NCBI RefSeq assembly: GCF_029852145.1
Contig: NC_079970.1
Location: forward strand, 6,696,001-6,760,000
DNA: 64,000 nucleotides
Reading direction: 5' to 3'
Origin: Microplitis mediator
Taxonomy: Eukaryota > Arthropoda > Insecta > Hymenoptera > Braconidae
Shown: piece by piece, positions 35,392-46,540 of the stretch
Position numbering within the stretch: position 1 is the stretch's first letter
How the letters are laid out: the number at the start of each line of letters is the position of its first letter
Notes under the pieces: generated by a model
Databases searched by the model: none
What the model was told of the DNA's origin: nothing
The model's input: the letters and a program-made list of their open reading frames with translations, nothing else
Translations under genes and position numbers: made by a program

Positions 35392-35964
35392 TCACGACCA
35401 TTTATAAAAACATGAACCCTGAGTCCAGTAAGACGAACACTTATACGAATAACAGCAATAATGTCTGTTTAGCGGATGACACTAAAAGAAAAGAGAGTTA
35501 TTATTGTACCAATTTAAAAGTTTTTATCAATTATTTGTCAATAATCTTATAATTTTTTTCAACGAATCCAAAAAAATTTTGATTCAAATTATGTCAAATA
35601 TTTTTACTGGAAATTAAATATAAGAAAAATAAAAATAAAATTTTGAATTTTGAAATTTACAAAATGATGGTGTTTTGAAACTCGAGTCGAAAAGATCATA
35701 ATTTCTAGTAATTTTTGGTTTTAATTTTCCAAGTCTCTGTCTTCAACCCGCTTACGGATTACGTCTGTAGTGAATTTTTTAGATAGCCATCAATTTTCGA
35801 TGAAAATTATATCTTTTGAAATTTTTGAAAATAATTTTATGAATTTTATTGGTTTTACTGATGATACGATAAAAACTTACCCATTTGCCTTCGCATCCAC
35901 CGGCAAAAGTTTCTGAAACTCCGATAAGAAACAAAATTGATAGCAACAAAAATATTTTTGACAT
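35392..35964 (-). CDS. Secreted cystine-knot-like peptide, copy C (coding exons 35964-35881 and 35481-35392)
   Basis: A 57-residue precursor. The ATG at 35964 opens the same signal peptide as copy B. The first mature cysteine lies three residues after the predicted cleavage site (TFA|GGC), and donor TGG|GTAAGT follows in phase 0. The intron is 399 bp. The last exon starts after CTCTCTTTTCTTTTAG and has C-X7-CC-X4-C-X8-C with a C-terminal tail three residues longer than A and B, ending in TGA. An AATAAA sits at 35343-35338. In the last exon 20 of the first 78 bases differ from copy B, while the adjoining 79 intron bases differ at one position. The 5' acceptor GTTACAG ends at 35997. The leader exon is not adjacent and could be at 41287 or 43784. 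Confidence 0.8.
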
Positions 35965-36459
35965 TTTGGTATTTTATCGATTTTATCTGTAACAATAAAA
36001 TAATAATTACTTTACTTAAAGTTTTTCGTTTTATTAATTTTCAGTTTACATCAAAGATGGATCAAAAATTTTTTCTTCACGCAGATAAAGTTTTAGTAAA
36101 AATTATCAAAAAAGTTTGGTATTGTAAGGACATTTAGTAAACATCTAAATTTTTACCACTGACATTGTAAAATGTAATGCTCGATAGCATGTAGTGGAAG
36201 GGCGGGCAAAACGGGACCGCTAAGGAAATAATAGATTTTTGCGCATCCTAATATGCTGAATCTTCTTTTTTGGACTTCTATTTAAAAGTAAATTAACTGA
36301 ATTCCCGGTTGCTATAAAAAAAATTTAATTCTATGTGGGCAAAACAAACCACTCCCAAAAACAAAATTTTTTTTTTATTTCAAGAAAATGAATATCATAT
36401 AGATGATTATATTTACTCTATAAGTAAAGAAACGATTTGCAATACAGTTGGTAAATATA

Positions 36460-37390
36460 CACGGAAAAAAATTTACTGTTGCTGCCACAGGAGGCAGCTG
36501 CAGGACAATCCTGTTGCTGCAACAGGATTTTTTCCTGTTGCTGCAACATGACTGCCCCTTGTTGCAGCAACAGTAAATTTTTAACTTCCCGCTAAGAAAA
36601 TTGTAAATTTTCAAAAATTCGGGAAGTTATTGGTTTCGGTCCGATTTACGAAAATCGAATTTCCATCAGATGTCGACGTTTCGAGGTCCTAGGAAGCTAT
36701 CCTGACTAATTTCACGATGATGTCCGAGTGTATGTATGTGTGTACGTACGTACGTATGTATGTATGTAAATATTCATAACTCTTGAACGGATGAACCGAT
36801 TTTGATCGTTAAGGTGTCATTCGACGCGGCTTGTTAATGTCTTGAAGCCGTAAAAATTTGAACTTAATCGGTAGGGTGCGTTCAGAGATATTTCAAAAAT
36901 AAAATTTTTTCGAAAATGTTTTATTTGGATAACTTTTAATTTGCTCGATGGATTGATTCCAAAATCTAATCAGCTCTAAAACTCTATAAGCCGCGTCGAA
37001 TGCCACCTCAACCATCAAAATCGGTTTATTCGTTCAAGAGAAACCGTTGACGAAATAATTCAAAAAAAATTTTTTCCTTGGTTTTTTTGAAATTTCTCAA
37101 AAACGGCTAAATAAATCAATTTCAAAATTTGATCAGCTTCAGAACTTGATAAAACGCGTCGATTGCCACCTCAACCATCAAAATCGGTTAATTCGTTCGC
37201 GAGATATCGTGGGAGAAGGAAATGCTAAAAAATGGTTTTTTACAAAACAATGGCATACAAAAGTATTTGCGAGCTCGAAGAGCTCGAAAATGTATTTACA
37301 ATAATGTTTTCGAGCTCAACGAGCTCGAAAACAGCGGGAAGTTTTGGGGCTGGCCCGCAGGGTCAACTGACAGACCGATTTTTTTCCATG
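36460..37390. mobile_element. CACGG-ended MITE with TTACTGTTGCTGC arms, split by another repeat
   Basis: CACGGAAAAAAATTTACTGT at the left, with the inverted GCAGCAACAGTAAATTTTT near 36562-36580 continuing at 37380 as TTTTTTCCATG. Copy A lacks it: GGTAAATATAGACAT there corresponds to GGTAAATATA, element, TAGACAT here, so TA is duplicated. The arms are GCTGCAACAGGA-rich. A second copy is at 60621-60873. Confidence 0.8.
36581..37380. repeat. Dispersed repeat p, copy 1 (AACTTCCCGCTAAG / GGCCCGCAGGGTCAAC)
   Basis: Starts TTAACTTCCCGCTAAGAAAA and ends TGGCCCGCAGGGTCAACTGA. Inside are diverged tandem units of roughly 150 bp, each with a core like ACCGATTTTGATNGTTNAGG followed by CATTCGACGCGGCTT, and a TACG/TATG microsatellite near 36730-36765. 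Other copies: 41728-42920, 45277-46540 and 46541-47025. No coding capacity. Confidence 0.8.
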
Positions 37391-37599
37391 TAGACATAAA
37401 AAATAATTTTAAAAACAAAACTTGATGAAAAAAAATTTGAAAAAAAAAATTGTTTTCAATTTTGAGACACTTAGAATTGTGAAAAATGATAATAAGAGTC
37501 GCATATGATGGTTAGAACATTTTTGGAAAAAAAATTTTTCACCAAATTTCGAATCGGTCTATTTTGTCCGCACTTCCCTTATATAAAGTGCCATATCTA

Positions 37600-40343
37600 C
37601 TTACAACATAAACGGAGAGAAATGTATCGTAAATATTCCTATTGCAATAAAAAAGTTTAGTAAATATTACATTGCTATCTAGTACTAAGTCCACGAAAAA
37701 AATAAGCATCTAAAATTTTACTATATTGTATGGTGAGATTTACGTTACGGATAGAAAGGACTCCTGTGTTGTCAAGAGATTGTTTTCAAGTAAAGTTTAT
37801 TTTACTTTATGTAGATTTACCTTCCCTGTATGAGAGTAGTTTCCTAAACAGCACGGTAAGAATTACTGTGCTGAGTAGCTGCTATCTCTCTGCAGTGACG
37901 CCAGCGCTGCTAAGCAGTCATAAGTCGTAGCTATGGCAGTGAATTACTCAAGACAAATCTTCGACGATACCCCCCACTTTTTGAAAATTTTTAATGATCA
38001 TGAATTTTTATAACTATTTTAGAAACTTCATTTATTAATTTAAAAAAAAATTCGAGCAATAATTAAAAAAATAAAAACGTAATTATAAATTCGCCGGGAT
38101 ATATATTTCGAAAAAATTACTTATAGTTTTTTTACGTTATCTGTTTAGCAAAATTCGTTAAATTAGTTTTGGTAAAATTATTTTTCATTTTTATTCCATC
38201 AAAAAATTTTTTTTTCAAATTTTGACGAGCACATTCTTGTAGATAATTTAATTTCCTATAAAAAGTATCTGATATTATATATACGTCAAATGAATGAGTA
38301 AAAAGTTACAGGGCTTGAAATGTCAACGAAAAGTTAAGTTTAAAAAATATTAAATTTTTTAACTTAACTGTCAACGAAAAAGTAAACTTCATTTTTCGTT
38401 GACATTTAAAGACCTGTAACTTTTTCTTATCCATTCAACGTCTATAAGATTTTAAATATTTTTTGTAGGAAATTAAATTTCCTACAAGAACTTGCTTCTC
38501 AAAATGTGAAAAAAAAAATTTTGATAGAACAAAAATGAAAAAAATTTGGCAAATCCAAAAGTGCACGACTCGTAATGCTCATTTATTATGAAATAATAAA
38601 TAACAATAAAAAAAAATGGCGGGAAGTGCAAATAAATTTAAAATATATACAATTCTCTTTCATTAAAACTTGTTATGTTTTTTTTTTTTTTTTTTTCATT
38701 ATATTAGTATTTTTTTATAATTATAAAATAACTTATTCAAAATATCTCGATTAATATAAAAAAAAAAATATATGTAAATAAAAATAAAAAAATAAAAAAA
38801 AATTGAATTGAAAAAATTCAGGCCTACCAATTAGCAAAAAAAACAGCTGTTTTAGGACGGTAATGCGCAAGCGCCCCTGGTGGAACAAATGTACGTACAA
38901 TGTATAGATATATCACCATCCATGTTAATTTTACATAGATATATATAGATATAGTTATACAGCCTTTTTTGTTCTTTTATTAATTGTAATTAAACGACAC
39001 TGAGTTACCTAGTCATTCGCAATAGGGGACCTACAATTATTTCAAAGAATTTTTTTAAAAAAAATTTGATTCAATTACTGCATTTTTTCGCAAGTTATCG
39101 TGTATACGGGATTCGTACTTGACGGACAGGAAATTTTTTAAAACTATTTTTGATGTTTTTTCCGTTTTTATTCAACTAAATAAATTTTTGAAAAGTATGG
39201 AATTAATCTCCATTAAATTTTCTTCAAAATAGTATGCAAACCATCTTAATTCCGTAAACTAACAAGGGTATAATAATTGATTAGTTACCGAAGTGAGGCA
39301 AAAAAAAATTTTTCGATCGTAAAGCACGAACGAGTCGTGCAATAATAAAAAATAATTTAACACTGATGAAACTGAATTTTTGTTGATCTTTGAAGCCCCG
39401 TCACTTTTTCCCAGTTTGTTTGACGTACATAATGTATAAGCACCTTTTGTAGAGAATTTAATTCCTTATGAAATTATACTAGGCGGAATTGAAAAAAAAA
39501 ATTTTTTTTCATAGTCTTAATAACAAAAAACTAAAATGAAAAATTTTCGCGTGTAATTTAAATGGGAAAGGAGACCCCTCTTTGTGATAGCTCAATTTTA
39601 AAGATATATGGCTGAAACTCGGTGAGGATTTTTTTTATAATATAAAGTAACTTTTGAGCCTGTAAGACGTTAAAAAAAAAAATATTTGTTTTTTTTGGGA
39701 CACCCTAATGCTTATACTTATCTCTATAATTTCTCTATTACACTGTAGCTAAAATTCAAATTTCAATGCTAAAATATTTTAGTCTACGTGATTTTTTTCA
39801 AATTCGAATAATTTGTAATTGAAATGATAATTTCAATCAAACTATCAAGGATGCGTTGAAAATCTACTCAAATAATTTTATAGGAAATTAAATTGCAATA
39901 GTATATTACACACGTAGGGCAGTGAAGTAAGAAATGTCTCAGATCACATGTTTTCTTATTTACTGCCCAATATAAAGGAGTGTATACTATTTTTCTCCTC
40001 GACGGAGGTGGAATGCGGCAACTTCGTTTTGCACAGCGGGACGAAAGTTGACGCTTTCCGCCCAGAGGCGAAAAAATGAATATAAAATATATCACTAACA
40101 CCGGACAGAAACAATTGTGTTCCCAAGGGAAGAAACGCGCATGTTTCTGCTCGCTGTATGCAGGCATTTGCAAATTACGAATTCGCTATAGCAGTTGTTT
40201 GCAACATCGGATTGAAATTAGCTTGTTTCGACTCTCTGTAGAGACACTGAAACCTTAAGTTTCGATGCATCATAAAAATAATTATATTTTAAACTAATAA
40301 AATAACGAATCGACTTAATGTTAGGTTCAAATTGTTCGATAAT
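37600..40343. other. AT-rich stretch with a long inverted repeat, no supported gene
   Basis: Contains the fold-back at 38206-38520, scattered related half-copies to about 39560, and 39700-39900, which matches 27260-27420 and 43140-43260 (upstream DNA of the peptide genes). The GC-richer spot near 37890-37930 and short frames at about 39.9-40.2 kb show no recognisable protein. Confidence 0.45.
38206..38520. repeat. Long inverted repeat with AACGAAAAGTTAAG arms
   Basis: AAAAAGTTACAGGGCTTGAA and TGTCAACGAAAAGTTAAGTT on the left pair with TTCGTTGACATTTAAAGACC and TGTAACTTTTTCTTATCC on the right. The outer arms (TTCTTGTAGATAATTTAATT and AATTTCCTACAAGAA) extend the structure. Confidence 0.7.
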
Positions 40344-41111
40344 GAATTCGCGTCCCTAATGCCAAAAAGGCATATGCTGTATATAGATCTACCATAAACC
40401 TAAAAAGGCATATCAATTTTTTTTTTGCTCAATCGCTTAGAAATGATTTGAAATGAATATTTTGATAATAAAAAAAATGAAAACCAAAAAGGCCTATAAA
40501 TATCCATAAACCTTTTTGCTTTTAGGCACAATGATCATTAATGCCAAAAAGGCATATTAAAAAAAAGTATATTACCATGAAGTTAAACCCGTGAATTCAA
40601 ATTTAAATATATTAAGGGAAAAAATTAAAGTAAAAAAAAATTTCGAAATTTTTCAGTGAGTTTTGAGTAGCTGTATTTATGTGGATAATGGTGGTATCGT
40701 GAATTTAAAAAAAAAAAAAAAACAATTTGAAGCTCGACGATTCTAATTTTCAGATTTTTCGGGGAAAACTTTTTAGGAGCCACTTATCGCTTTAGAATCA
40801 CGAAATTGATCCAAAAACAAAATTTTAAATATTAATGCCAAAATGGCCTATAACAGCAAGCACATGCCTTTTTGGCATAAATTTTATCTTTCATTTTTTA
40901 GTTAATGCTAAGAAGGCGCATAAATAAAAAATCATTAAAATATTAAATTCATTTATTTTTTGTTGATGAATATTTAATTGAACCAATTCGTTGATTTTTT
41001 ATTTATACGCCTTTTTAGCATTAGCTAAAAAATTAAAAATAAAATTTGGCATTCGAATGCCAAAAGGCATATAATATTTGTATGCCTTTTTGGTATGAGG
41101 GACGCGAATTC
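40344..41111. mobile_element. MITE with GAATTCGCGTCCCTAATGCC ends and AAGGCATA repeats
   Basis: GAATTCGCGTCCCTAATGCC at the left and GGTATGAGGGACGCGAATTC at the right are inverted repeats about 34 bp long with a few differences. The self-complementary word TGCCAAAAAGGCATA recurs many times inside in both directions. Non-coding. Confidence 0.85.
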
Positions 41112-41286
41112 TCTACATGCTAGTATATAATTTGACCTATTTTGGTGTGATTAAAAGAGTGTAGTAATATTTTTGGGTGAGTGATATTTTCAAAAATAAA
41201 AATCGTTTGTAAAGCACCATCAGCGCTTTCGCGAATGAGCTGTACAAAAATTTATTAATTATTATGTGAAAATATTTCAAACTTAC

Positions 41287-41351
41287 CAGTGTACTGCAAG
41301 AGTTTTGTCTTGAAAATGATAATTTTAGTGTCATGTCGACGGGTTTATATA
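41287..41351 (-). promoter_or_regulatory. Orphan promoter and leader exon F
   Basis: Near-identical to the gene B promoter: TATATAAA (41351-41344), the same initiator region, and a leader ending CAGTACACTG|GTAAGTTTG with donor GT at 41286-41285. The homology to B stops at about 41219 and no signal-peptide exon follows nearby. The next coding exon on this strand is gene C, over 5 kb downstream, so F is either a remote promoter of C or a stranded fragment. Confidence 0.55.
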
Positions 41352-41727
41352 GTCATTTCAAATTTTGTGTGTATGTGTGTGTGTAATGTGTATATAATTA
41401 AAATAATAATTTCATAGATGTGTGGTAAAGTTTAAACGTACCAATTTTTTCCTGGATGTAATTATTTATGACTTTGTGACGTTACTAAAATAATAATTGT
41501 AAGTAAAAAATAACTTGATAAACATTCCGTCGAAAACAAGTAGACCTTGCAATTTAACGTTACAAATATTTATTGCAAGCTAAATAAAATATTATTTAAA
41601 GTGAAATAAGAATTCTATTAAATACCTAATTTCGAATTAATAGTATTTCTATGATTACATTATGATACTGAAGTTAGCCGACATCTAATAATTTTTGGAT
41701 TTTCTTTCAGATGGTAAATTGTAAAAA

Positions 41728-42728
41728 AAAAAATCTGAGCGTCGGTTGACCCTACGGGCCAGCCCCAAAACTTCCCGCTGTTTTCGAGCTCAAGGAGCTT
41801 GAAAACATCACAGAGAATACATTTTCAAGCTCTTCGAGCTCGAAAATGCTATTACATGGAATCATTTTTTTATGAGCTTTTCAAGCTCTAACAAGTTACG
41901 TTTTATGCTAGAATTTGAAAAGTTACGAATCGAGAATCATTAATGAAGAAGCGGCTTTTAAATTTTTATTATCGATTATGTTCTCTCAAATAAATGTGTT
42001 CAGGCAGAAATCAATGTCAGTCATCAAAATCAAGATTTGAATGAGTTTTGACTTAGGTCAGAGCAATAATATATGGAATATCCGAGAAAAACATTAAAGA
42101 CTGTGTTTTTCAATTTTTTGCTGACAATATGTTTAAAACTAAGGAACAAGGTATATAACATTATCTGATGATCGAAAGAGACTATAAAGAGAAAGAGTTG
42201 GTATGATTTCAGACACATTTTAACACATTATATTTTGATTCATCTGGAAAAAATACCATAAAATGTTATTTTTTAACTTTTCAGCGCCGATATCTTTTGA
42301 ACTAATCAACCGATTTTGACGTTTGAGGTGGCAATCGGCGCGTTTTTTTGAATTCTAGAGCTGATTAAATTTTAATATTGATCGGATGAGTCACTTCAAA
42401 GATAATCGAAAAAAACCGTTTTCTATCATTTCTTTCGCCATCGATATCTCTCGAACAAATAAACCGATTGAGATGGTTGAGGTGGCATTCGACGCGGCTT
42501 ATAAAGTTCTAGAGCTGATTAGATTTTGAAATCGATCGTTCGAGTCGTTTTTGAGAAATCACTAAAAAACTAGAAAAAAAATTTTTTTTTTTTTCGTAAT
42601 TCGCCAATATTTTCGAGTCTGCTTGATCAAATGATCTGAAATTTTCAGGAAAGTTGGGGGCCAACAAGCTCCTTCGATTGCCACCTCAACCATCCAAATC
42701 GATTCATTAGTTAAAAAGTTACAAAGAG

Positions 42729-42766
<38 letters not shown>

Positions 42767-42920
42767 TACATACACTCGGACATCATTCTGAAAATAGTCA
42801 GAATAGCTTCCTAGGACCTCAAAACGTCGACATCTGATGAAAACTCGACTTTCGAAAATCGGGGTGAAAACAATAACTTCCCAATTTTTCGAAATTCGTC
42901 GATTTTCTTAGCGGGAAGTT
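41728..42920. repeat. Dispersed repeat p, copy 2
   Basis: In opposite orientation to copy 1: GGTTGACCCTACGGGCCAGC at the left and TTTTCTTAGCGGGAAGTTAA at the right. It contains CGAGCTC-rich words, tandem ACCGATT...GACGCG units and a (CA)n tract at 42731-42766. Confidence 0.8.
42731..42766. repeat. (CA)n microsatellite
   Basis: About 16 CA units followed by CATACATA, inside repeat p copy 2. Confidence 0.9.
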
Positions 42921-43129
42921 AAAAAAATTAAAAAACCTGCACCAGCAGTATTTTAAATTTTCTACATGTGCATATTTTTATTTTTTATTTTTTTGTAATT
43001 GATTTGTTGAAAAAAAAAATCCAAAAATTTTAAATTGTCTGCTAACTTCAGGATCATGATTACATTAATTAAATTTATATATTTAATTTTTCACTAGATG
43101 ACTCATGTCTGCATGTCTAATAAAATATA

Positions 43130-43840
43130 TTTTTTCTTAAAATATTTAAGTCTATGTAATTTTTTCCAAATTCGAATAATTGGTAATTGAAATAATAATT
43201 TCAATCAAAACATCAAGGATACGTTGAAAATATACTCGAATAATTTTATAGAAAATTAAATTGCCAAAAAAATTATTCCTAATTGCTTTCATTTTATCTT
43301 TAACTGTTCAGACGAAATTTTAATTTCAAACTTAAAAACTTTATTGACTAAACATATTGTTAAATTTTTCTCGATGATGGACCAAAGATGTACCGAAACA
43401 ATTTTATAGAGCAAAAACTTTTCTACAAATGAAGATATTCACTAATTCTCAAATAAACTCAATAGTTTTTACGTTACTTCAAACGTAAATTTTATCGAAA
43501 GGAAACTAATGGAACAATTTGAGGAACCATTCCTATCAAATATATATACAATATTTATATATTACATGATGGGTCTTTATACTTATGAGAAAGTTTTTTA
43601 TAATTATGAAAAAATTTTCTATAATGTAGAGAAACCATTATCGTGTGTCTGTAGAAACCATTTTTATATTATAGCAGGAAAGTCCTATAAGTGCATAGCA
43701 ACTTTCCCTATAATTAGCTTACCGCACTGACTAAAATAAAATTATAAAAATTATTAAGCAAAATTAAAGCAAAAATTACTCACGATATAAATAATGGGAT
43801 AAAGTACTCGTCAGTCGTCAGATGCAGAATCAATTATGAA
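43130..43840 (-). promoter_or_regulatory. Upstream unit with candidate leader exon (donor near 43783)
   Basis: Minus strand: a leader-like sequence containing GACGACTGACGAGTACTTTA ends at ATATC|GTGAGTAAT with donor GT at 43783-43782. It is closely matched near 47408-47470 upstream of gene D. The unit also contains 43140-43260, similar to DNA upstream of gene A (27300-27420), and a MITE-like palindrome at about 43500-43690. It could be the original leader of copy C or of a lost copy. Confidence 0.35.
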
Positions 43841-44353
43841 ATATTTAATAATTAATCATGATATTTATAATAATCTCATTCTTACGCTTATGCGAATACA
43901 CAATTTTCGTTCATAAAAAATTTTATTTAATACCTAATTTCGAATTGATATCATTGCTATGATTATATAAATTTTATATATTTATTTAATTTTTCACTAC
44001 ACATGACTCATAAAATATATTTTTCGTTAGCTTATCTTCTATTTTATTAATCCAAATATTTCTGTCAGGATACGTTAGTGGGTTTGGAAACGTTAAAACA
44101 CGTTAGTGGATATGGATTTTATCATTTTTCAAAGTGAAATTTATTAATAATCTATTTTTTATCATTTAATATTTCAAATTTACTAATAATTTTTATTTAT
44201 GTTTAAGAAGTATTTTTATAATTTTTAATGTTACATAATTTGCAGTAATATTATATTAAAATCACTGGTGATTAATATTAATAAAAATGGGATAGGTAGA
44301 TATTTTTTTTTTTAGATGTACATTTTTGACATCAAATATTTGCCGGAATCAGT

Positions 44354-44943
44354 TTATTGACTTCCTGATCCATAATAGCATGTACCCTGAAACAAGTAAG
44401 ATGTTCACAAATACCCAGGGCAGCATGGGTAACCTGGATGAGGATGACACTGAACAAAACAAAGAAAGTAATTATTTTACCAATTCACAAGTTTTTATCA
44501 ATTGTTTGACAAAAGTCTTATAATTTTTTTCAATAAAACCGAAGAAATTTTGAATAAATTTTGTCAAATATTTTTACTGGAAATTAAATATGTGAAAAAA
44601 AAAAACTATAACAATGAAGTTTAGAATTTCGAAATTTAAAAAATTTTGGTGTCTTAAAACTCGAGACACAAAAATTATTATTTTTGGTAAATTTTTGTTT
44701 TGTTTCAAAGTCTCTATCTTCAAACCGCTCATGGTTTACTTGCATAGTGCTTTTTTTAGATAGCAACCAATTTTCGATGAAAAAATATATCTTTTGAAAT
44801 TGTTGAAAGCAATTTTTATGAATTTTATTGGTTTTACTAATCATACGATAAAAACTTACCCAATTCCCTTCGCATCCACCGGCAAAAATTCCTGAAATTC
44901 CGATATGAAATAAAATTGATAGTAATAAAAATATTTTTGACAT
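44354..44943 (-). pseudogene. Cystine-knot-like peptide copy D, nonsense at the fifth cysteine
   Basis: The signal exon (44943-44860) is intact with a slightly changed signal (ISGIFA before the mature part), donor GTAAGT and a 410 bp intron ending TTTGTTCAG. The last exon begins at 44449. Its second to fourth cysteines are in place, but the codon at 44407-44405 that encodes the fifth cysteine in A, B and C is TGA here. Beyond it the frame still resembles the family (including QGTC) up to TAA at 44356-44354, so the nonsense change is recent relative to the duplication. The AATAAA of the working copies is not visible. Translation would give a peptide lacking two cysteines, so it is probably inactive. 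Confidence 0.8.
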
Positions 44944-45276
44944 TTTGGTATTTTATTGATTTTATCTGTAACAATAAAATAATAGCTACTTTGCTTGACT
45001 ATTCCCGTTATACTAATATTCAGTATTTATGAGGAATAGTTTAAACATTTTTCGTACATGCAGATAATTTTTCAGTAAAAATTATCTTAAAAGTTTGGTA
45101 CTGTAAGGACATCTAGTAAATATCTAAATATTTACCATTAACATTGTAGAATAAAATACTCGATAGCATGTAGAGAAAGAGCGGGCAAAATGGGTCTACT
45201 AAGGAAATAATAGTTTTTCGTTTTTGGACTTTTATTTAAAGTAAATAAATTTAATTCTCGGTTGCTATAAAAAAAA

Positions 45277-46540
45277 TCGGTCTATAAGTTGACCCTGCGG
45301 GCCAGCCCCAAAACTTCCCGAGCTCAACGAGCTCGAAACCCGTGTAAAAAAATTTTTATTCATAATGAATTTAGATATAAATTTCATGACGAAACTCAGA
45401 TCGTGACACAAACATGACTTTCATCATGAATTTGTATCAACAATTTTAATCACGACAAAATTATGACTCAGTCAAATTTTTATCCAAGTGATCCGAAGTT
45501 CATTCACTGAATTAATTTTACAATCGAAACTGATTTACGTTAATAGACTACTTGATAGAAGAAATTTATTGGTAATTTCTGAGTCGATTTTGCAGTGTTT
45601 AATACAGTAAAAATTCAGTCGTTTCTATCGAAGTCATTCTAAGTTCAATTCAAAGACGTAATAAATTTTGAGAAGTGATACGGATTTACTAGACGAAAAA
45701 TTGTGGGAGCAAATTCGTAATGAAAGTCATATTTGTGTCACGATCTGAGTTTCGTAATGAAATTCAGATCTAAATTCATTAGGAACAAAATTTTTTTTTA
45801 CACGGGAAACATTATTGTGAATACATTTTCGAGCTCTTCGAGCTCGCAAATACTTTTGTATGCCATTGTTTTGTAAAAAACCATTTTTTAGCATTTCTTT
45901 CTCCCACGATATCTCGCGAACGAATTAACCGATTTTGATGGTTGAGGCGGCAATCGACGTGTTTTATCAAGTTCTAAAGCTGATCAAATTTTGAAATCGA
46001 TTTATCGAGTCGTTTTTGAGAAATTTCGAAAAAATCAATAAAAAATTTTTTTTGAATTCTTTCGTCAACGGTTTCTCTTGAACGAATGAACCGTTTTTGA
46101 TGGTTGAGGTGGCATTCGACGCGGCTTAGAAAGTTTTAGAGCTGATTAGATTTTGGAATCAATCCATCGAGCAAATTAAAAGTTATCCAAATAAAACGTT
46201 TTCGAAAAAATTTTATTTTTGAAATATCTCTGAACGCACTCTACCGATTAAGTTCAAATTTTTACGGCTTCAAGATATTAACAAGCCGCGTCGAATGACA
46301 CCTCAAAGATCAAAATCGGTTCATCCGTTAAAGAGTTATGAATATTTACATACATACATACATACGTACGTACGTACACACATACATACACTCGGACATC
46401 ATCGTGAAATTAGTCAGGATAGCTTCCTAGAACCTCAAAACGTCAAAATCTGATAGAAATTCGGTTTTTGCAAATCAGACCGAAACCAATAACTTCCCGA
46501 ATTTTTGAAAATTTTCAATTTTCTTAGCGGGAAGTTAAAA
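45277..46540. repeat. Dispersed repeat p, copy 3
   Basis: GTTGACCCTGCGGGCCAGCC at the left, TTCTTAGCGGGAAGTTAAAA at the right, with tandem ACCGATTTTGATGGTTGAGG units inside. Split by the MITE at 45339-45806. Confidence 0.8.
45339..45806. mobile_element. MITE with CCCGTGTAAAAAAATTTTT end, nested in repeat p
   Basis: CCCGTGTAAAAAAATTTTTA and AAAATTTTTTTTTACACGGG are inverted ends. Inner arms such as ACTCAGATCGTGACACAAAC pair with TGTGTCACGATCTGAGT. The host repeat continues on both sides (GAGCTCGAAA ... AAACATTATTGTGAATACAT). Confidence 0.85.

Larger units (their letters stand above)
36075..37590. mobile_element. MITE families a and k upstream of gene C, with nested insertions
   Basis: The family a left end (GTTTGGTATTGTAAGGACAT, 36113-36132) is followed by the family k element 36192-37581 (TAGTGGAAGGGCGGGCAAAA to CACTTCCCTTA). 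Inside k, a CACGG-ended element (36460-37390) has been inserted, and inside that a further repeat (36581-37380). The order of insertion is therefore readable: k, then CACGG, then the innermost repeat. Confidence 0.75.

Noticed and set aside
36333..36614. Cys-rich frames on both strands (CCCHRRQ, YCCCNKGQ)
   Set aside because: The cysteines come from the GCTGCAACAGGA arms of a MITE, repeated at 60.6-60.9 kb. They have no signal peptide.
25601..44523. Plus-strand frames at 25601-25807, 29419-29676, 35370-35552 and 44326-44523 share a conserved ADDTK...ESYYCT-type ending
   Set aside because: They are the antisense of the last exon and intron of the minus-strand peptide genes. Their conserved end lies in the intron; the plus reading has no signal peptide with a consistent start, while the minus reading has splice sites, signal peptide and fixed cysteines.
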